Below, piece after piece: positions 60,704 through 64,000 of a stretch of DNA of 64,000 nucleotides. Source of the stretch: Sanderia malayensis. Taxonomy: Eukaryota > Cnidaria > Scyphozoa > Semaeostomeae > Pelagiidae. Within the stretch, counting starts at the first letter, position 1; every line of letters begins with the position of its first letter. The stretch covers positions 2,170,001 to 2,234,000 of the forward strand of contig RQOL01000660.1 of the NCBI GenBank assembly GCA_013076295.1, written 5' to 3'. Below the pieces are notes generated by a model. The model saw nothing but the letters and a program-made list of their open reading frames with translations, did no database searches and was not told the DNA's origin. The translations under genes and the position numbers were made by a program.

Positions 60704-63014
60704 TTAATGACCCCATCTTGTAGAATTGGAGTGTTGGGGATGGTGAACAACGTAATATTCGTGTCTACCATCGGATCTTGAAGAAGATCCCGTATAAGTC
60801 CGGTGGTGTTGCATGCCATGAACATGACTACTGCCGTGGTGATACGGATGCCAGCGCGCATTGCGACGGCTACTGGTGCCAGCACTGCTACCACTTGCAG
60901 CACTGCCTGTTGGCTCGTAGTCCACTTGCTGAATATGCTGTTGATGAAGCTGGTGCACCAATGGGGAGTGGTGGGGATAATGCTGCACTACGCCGTGATG
61001 GTGATGGTGGTGCGCTACGGGGTGATGGCGATCGCTGCTCTTCTGCGCAACCTTCTGGTACTTGTACGGTTGATGTACCGAATGAACGTGACTTGGTGGT
61101 ACTTTGTGATGCGATACACTGGCATTAGATGGTAATGGTTTCTCCTGTGGCGGCTGCTGCTGTAATGTTGGCGACCCGATGTTGACATCTTCACCAGCTT
61201 TGATCTTCTCTTCAATCTCTTGCTCCTGTTTCAACGCCAGCAGGAATGCGCTTTTCAGCCGAGACGTGTGCTCGGCCTTCAGCTCTTTTTTCGTGTTCGC
61301 AAGAGAACACTTTTCGCACAAGACGCCGGCCTGCTGCTGTTGCTGCTTGCTCGAGCCTCTGTGCTTCCACAACGGAGAGAAATCCATTCCACACTGATCG
61401 CATATGATCGGGTTGCCAGGCAACATGTCAGTCAACACGCGCTTCAAAGTCGGCTTTCCATCGCACTCCAATATCATATCAACCGTCTCGTCCAAACCGA
61501 TCAGCATCATAAAGTCCATGCTGTTAACATTTGGTATCACGCGCCAGTCCGCTTCGGGTGGCCTTGGCGGTGGTATCTGCAACAGCGTTTGCTCCAGTTG
61601 TCTTCTCAATGCCGCCTTCGCAGCACTGTGCTTGCTCGCCTGCGTGTCAACTGAATTCACGTGCTGAGTGGCAGACTTGCACAACGCCGGCGTACTCGAG
61701 GAGGCAGTGAGTTTCGGCTTCGACGCTGTCGATGCGGCAGTCGAGTAGGCAGCAGGCATGGCATAAACAGGCTGGTTAATGCATGTTGGGGGTGCAGCTG
61801 GCACAAGTTGGCTGCCCACTTGGATATAGTATCTATGACCGGGTTGAGCGATGACACTAGATGATGGCACACTTCCGTGCATTTGCGAATACGTAACTCG
61901 CGGTGCATCAATACTTGAAGTCAAGGCAGTGCCGGTTGACGAGTTACCTGCTGATACAATAGATGGTATAACTCTAGGCAAATTCGAGCCAACTGCCGAC
62001 CCCTTAGAACCAATGACGATTTTTGGTGCTATTTGTATTGACGACATATTACCGTCTTGATTGCCAGCGTAGCCATGATTGGACATTCGGTTCTTTGAAT
62101 GTAAGCTTGGCATATTCACGTGTCTTGCATTGTTCTCCTTAGCTTTGTGCAAATTCATGTGTCCCTTGCTGCGAGATTGGGAATCCATAAGTTTTCTCAA
62201 CAAAAGCAGCTGGGCTTCCTCTATTCGCAGATCCTCTTTCAAAGTTGAAATCACTGATTTTTGCTCCAATATTTTCGACCTTTTCGAGTTACTGACCTTC
62301 TCATTTACAATTCCATTGACCAGGTTTCCTGGTGAGCTACATCTACTGGATTCAGCAGATTTCACATCATCAATCTCTCCTTGCAATGTCTCTTTAACAT
62401 CGGCCAAAGCCTTATTCACAATTTTGGATTCATTTGATTCATTATCACTTTGAGAACAAAGTTTTTCCAATGAGATCTTCTTTATTGGATCGAAGCCCAA
62501 TTTTTTCAAAATAGTCTCTTGTTTCAAGTTATCTGTAGAAATAGACTCTTTACTATTAATAGAATCAACTTCATCTTCTAGTTTTCTATCTTTATACTGA
62601 TTATTTTCAGTTTTAATTGCAGTACTTTCACTGTTCCGAGCTACAAAATTCTCACCAATCTTACTTTCGCCACTTTCATCCTGATTCACATCATGATTAT
62701 GACTACCATTTTGCAAGGTGGATTCTTTCTTAATCTCACCATCTGCATTCTGCACAGTCTCACAATGATCATGCATCTCAGTAGCAGTGTCACTTCCTTC
62801 AATTTTCTCATTTCCTTGACCATTCTCAACGGAATTCAACTCAGATTTGACATCAATGTCATTGCATTCTTTAGTTTCTTTGTCAGAATTTTGATCAAAC
62901 TCACACATTTCAACATCTTCATCTACTTTTTCAGGTTCCACTTCCATTTTGCAATCTTTTAAGCTGTCTGCATCACTGTCATCCTTCACAGTTTTACAAC
63001 TTTCATTGTTGTCT
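60704..63014 (-). CDS. GATAD2: Transcriptional repressor p66 (GATAD2A/B type), 3' exon
   Basis: A NuRD/Mi-2 complex subunit bridging MBD2/3 to CHD4. One 2.3 kb exon encodes 769 C-terminal residues; an AG acceptor (TTTCCAG) sits at its 5' edge and the frame enters mid-codon, so at least one upstream exon exists. The N-terminal third is acidic. CR1, the coiled-coil that pairs with MBD2/3, reads ISTLKEDLRIEEAQLLLLRKL (near residue 250). CR2 has MDFMMLIGLDETVDMIL and a GATA-type finger CDQCGMDFSPLWKHRG ... LCEKCSLANTKKELKAEHT (near 540), whose loop is lengthened by a run of five Gln. The C-terminus is strongly His-rich (an HHHHHHHG run). Nonsense-free and clearly a real gene. I could not place its first exon in the last kilobase. 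Confidence 0.93.
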
Positions 63015-64000
63015 CTGGAAAAAAGAAAGCAGGTTAATTTGTCTGTTGATCATAACAAGAAAGAAAAACCTTTAATTTCATACTACAATCAGCCGGAGCA
63101 GAAATGCAAACTCAAAAACGCATCCAAAAAGCAACACAAACCAATATTTTAATTAATTATACTCAACACACTCTACGTCTAGCAAGCTGCTACATCCAAC
63201 AACCCATTCAACAGATCTACCAACTGTTAATAAATGCTTCAGTCTATACTGTATAATCTGTATATAAAGCCCTGGTGGTATAGAAAATTGAATAAAAACA
63301 ATGCCATAAAGCTAATCAAACTAAGAAAGCTGTAGGATAAATGTTTACAAAACTTCTCATGGATATTTTTGCACTATTTGCACAAAGTTGTGTGTAAAAG
63401 TCACCAATTCCACAAAAATTTTGCAAAAATGCAAACTTGCTGATCAAAATTTGCAACAAAGTGGTGTGGCAAAATGTGAAAAAAAAGTATGAAATCAACA
63501 TTTGCAAATCAAATTGTAAGGAATAATTGCCAAAAAATGAGAAAATGGGAAACTTGGAAATTCCACATTTCACAAAGGATTACAACAATTTAGAAATGAT
63601 TATGACAATGAATACATTTGACAATCAAAAACCACAATAATAACAAAATTTGCATAACAATGGCACAAAAGTGGCAGTGTCCAATCACGATTATTTAATT
63701 AACATAGTTGGTATTTGATTGGTTTATATTTCTATCCTCGGGTCAACAAGCTGTTGTTACATATGCATCACGTGATGAGCATTTTAAAACCTTTCAACAA
63801 TGTCCGACGTCCGGCTGTGGCGTGCGTCCGACGAGTTTTAATTGTGTCCGGAAAATAATTGCATGAATAAATGCAAATACCATAAAATGATACACGAAAA
63901 CCCTTTTAATTTAAATAGCTTCTGTGCTTTTAAAGCATATTCCTTGTACTATTACTATTTTGGCAATGTTGAATGAAATATTTCTTGCATCTCACACCGA
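63015..64000. promoter_or_regulatory. p66 intron and possible upstream region
   Basis: AT-rich sequence that must start with the intron preceding the large p66 exon. A CpG-richer patch at 63800-63850, with repeated GTCCG/CCGAC words and a CCAAT at 63684, is the only promoter-like part. I find no convincing minus-strand first exon with a fitting phase-2 donor. Confidence 0.35.

Noticed and set aside
60778..61135. Two 110-116 codon frames opposite p66
   Set aside because: Antisense shadows of the His-rich p66 C-terminus.
63799..63841. Short plus-strand frame MSDVRLWRASDEF near the right edge
   Set aside because: Thirteen codons to a stop; a divergent first exon is possible but unsupported.

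Overview
The window is nuclear DNA from an intron-rich animal, most likely a marine invertebrate. It is AT-rich, its genes are split by consensus GT-AG introns, and it holds animal-only genes (a p66/GATAD2 NuRD subunit, a Lines homologue, a perilipin-like protein). It is also loaded with short TA-flanked inverted-repeat elements of the kind common in cnidarians, lancelets and molluscs. I cannot name the phylum. All multi-exon models were assembled by hand from splice sites, reading phase and remembered family sequences. Every junction in the main models is phase-consistent, but no transcript evidence was available.

Layout. 1-6 kb: a six-exon gene (+) for a 1,368-residue low-complexity, KEN-box-rich protein that I do not recognise. 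7.3-16.6 kb: a complete 13-exon SLC23-type transporter (-), with an alternative first exon in its first intron. 16.7-19.9 kb: a 3.2 kb palindromic mobile element lying 87 bp upstream of the SLC23 start codon; its arms carry a decayed FEN1/PIN-like nuclease family gene. 20.4-32.3 kb: a complete 28-exon PIK3C3 (Vps34) gene (-) whose introns hold many tandem repeats. 32.7 kb: a tRNA-Pro(TGG). 33.3-36.1 kb: a complete four-exon CYP2-clan cytochrome P450 (-). 36-42.5 kb: gene-poor sequence with MITEs and a possible decayed coding exon. 42.6-45.4 kb: a Lines homologue (LINS1, -), head-to-head with EIF3J (+, 45.9-49.8 kb, ten exons). 50.7-53.6 kb: a five-exon perilipin-like gene (+). 53.8-59.4 kb: a 5.6 kb imperfect palindrome with two convergent copies of a small membrane-protein gene. 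60.7-63.0 kb: the large 3' exon of a p66/GATAD2 gene (-), whose 5' exons were not found.

The genes are mostly unrelated housekeeping loci (endosomal/autophagic lipid kinase, translation initiation, chromatin repression, transport, lipid-droplet coating, monooxygenase) and do not form a cluster or pathway. The most unusual content is structural: two long palindromes of different origin, several MITE families, and three introns that appear to need GC-AG splicing.
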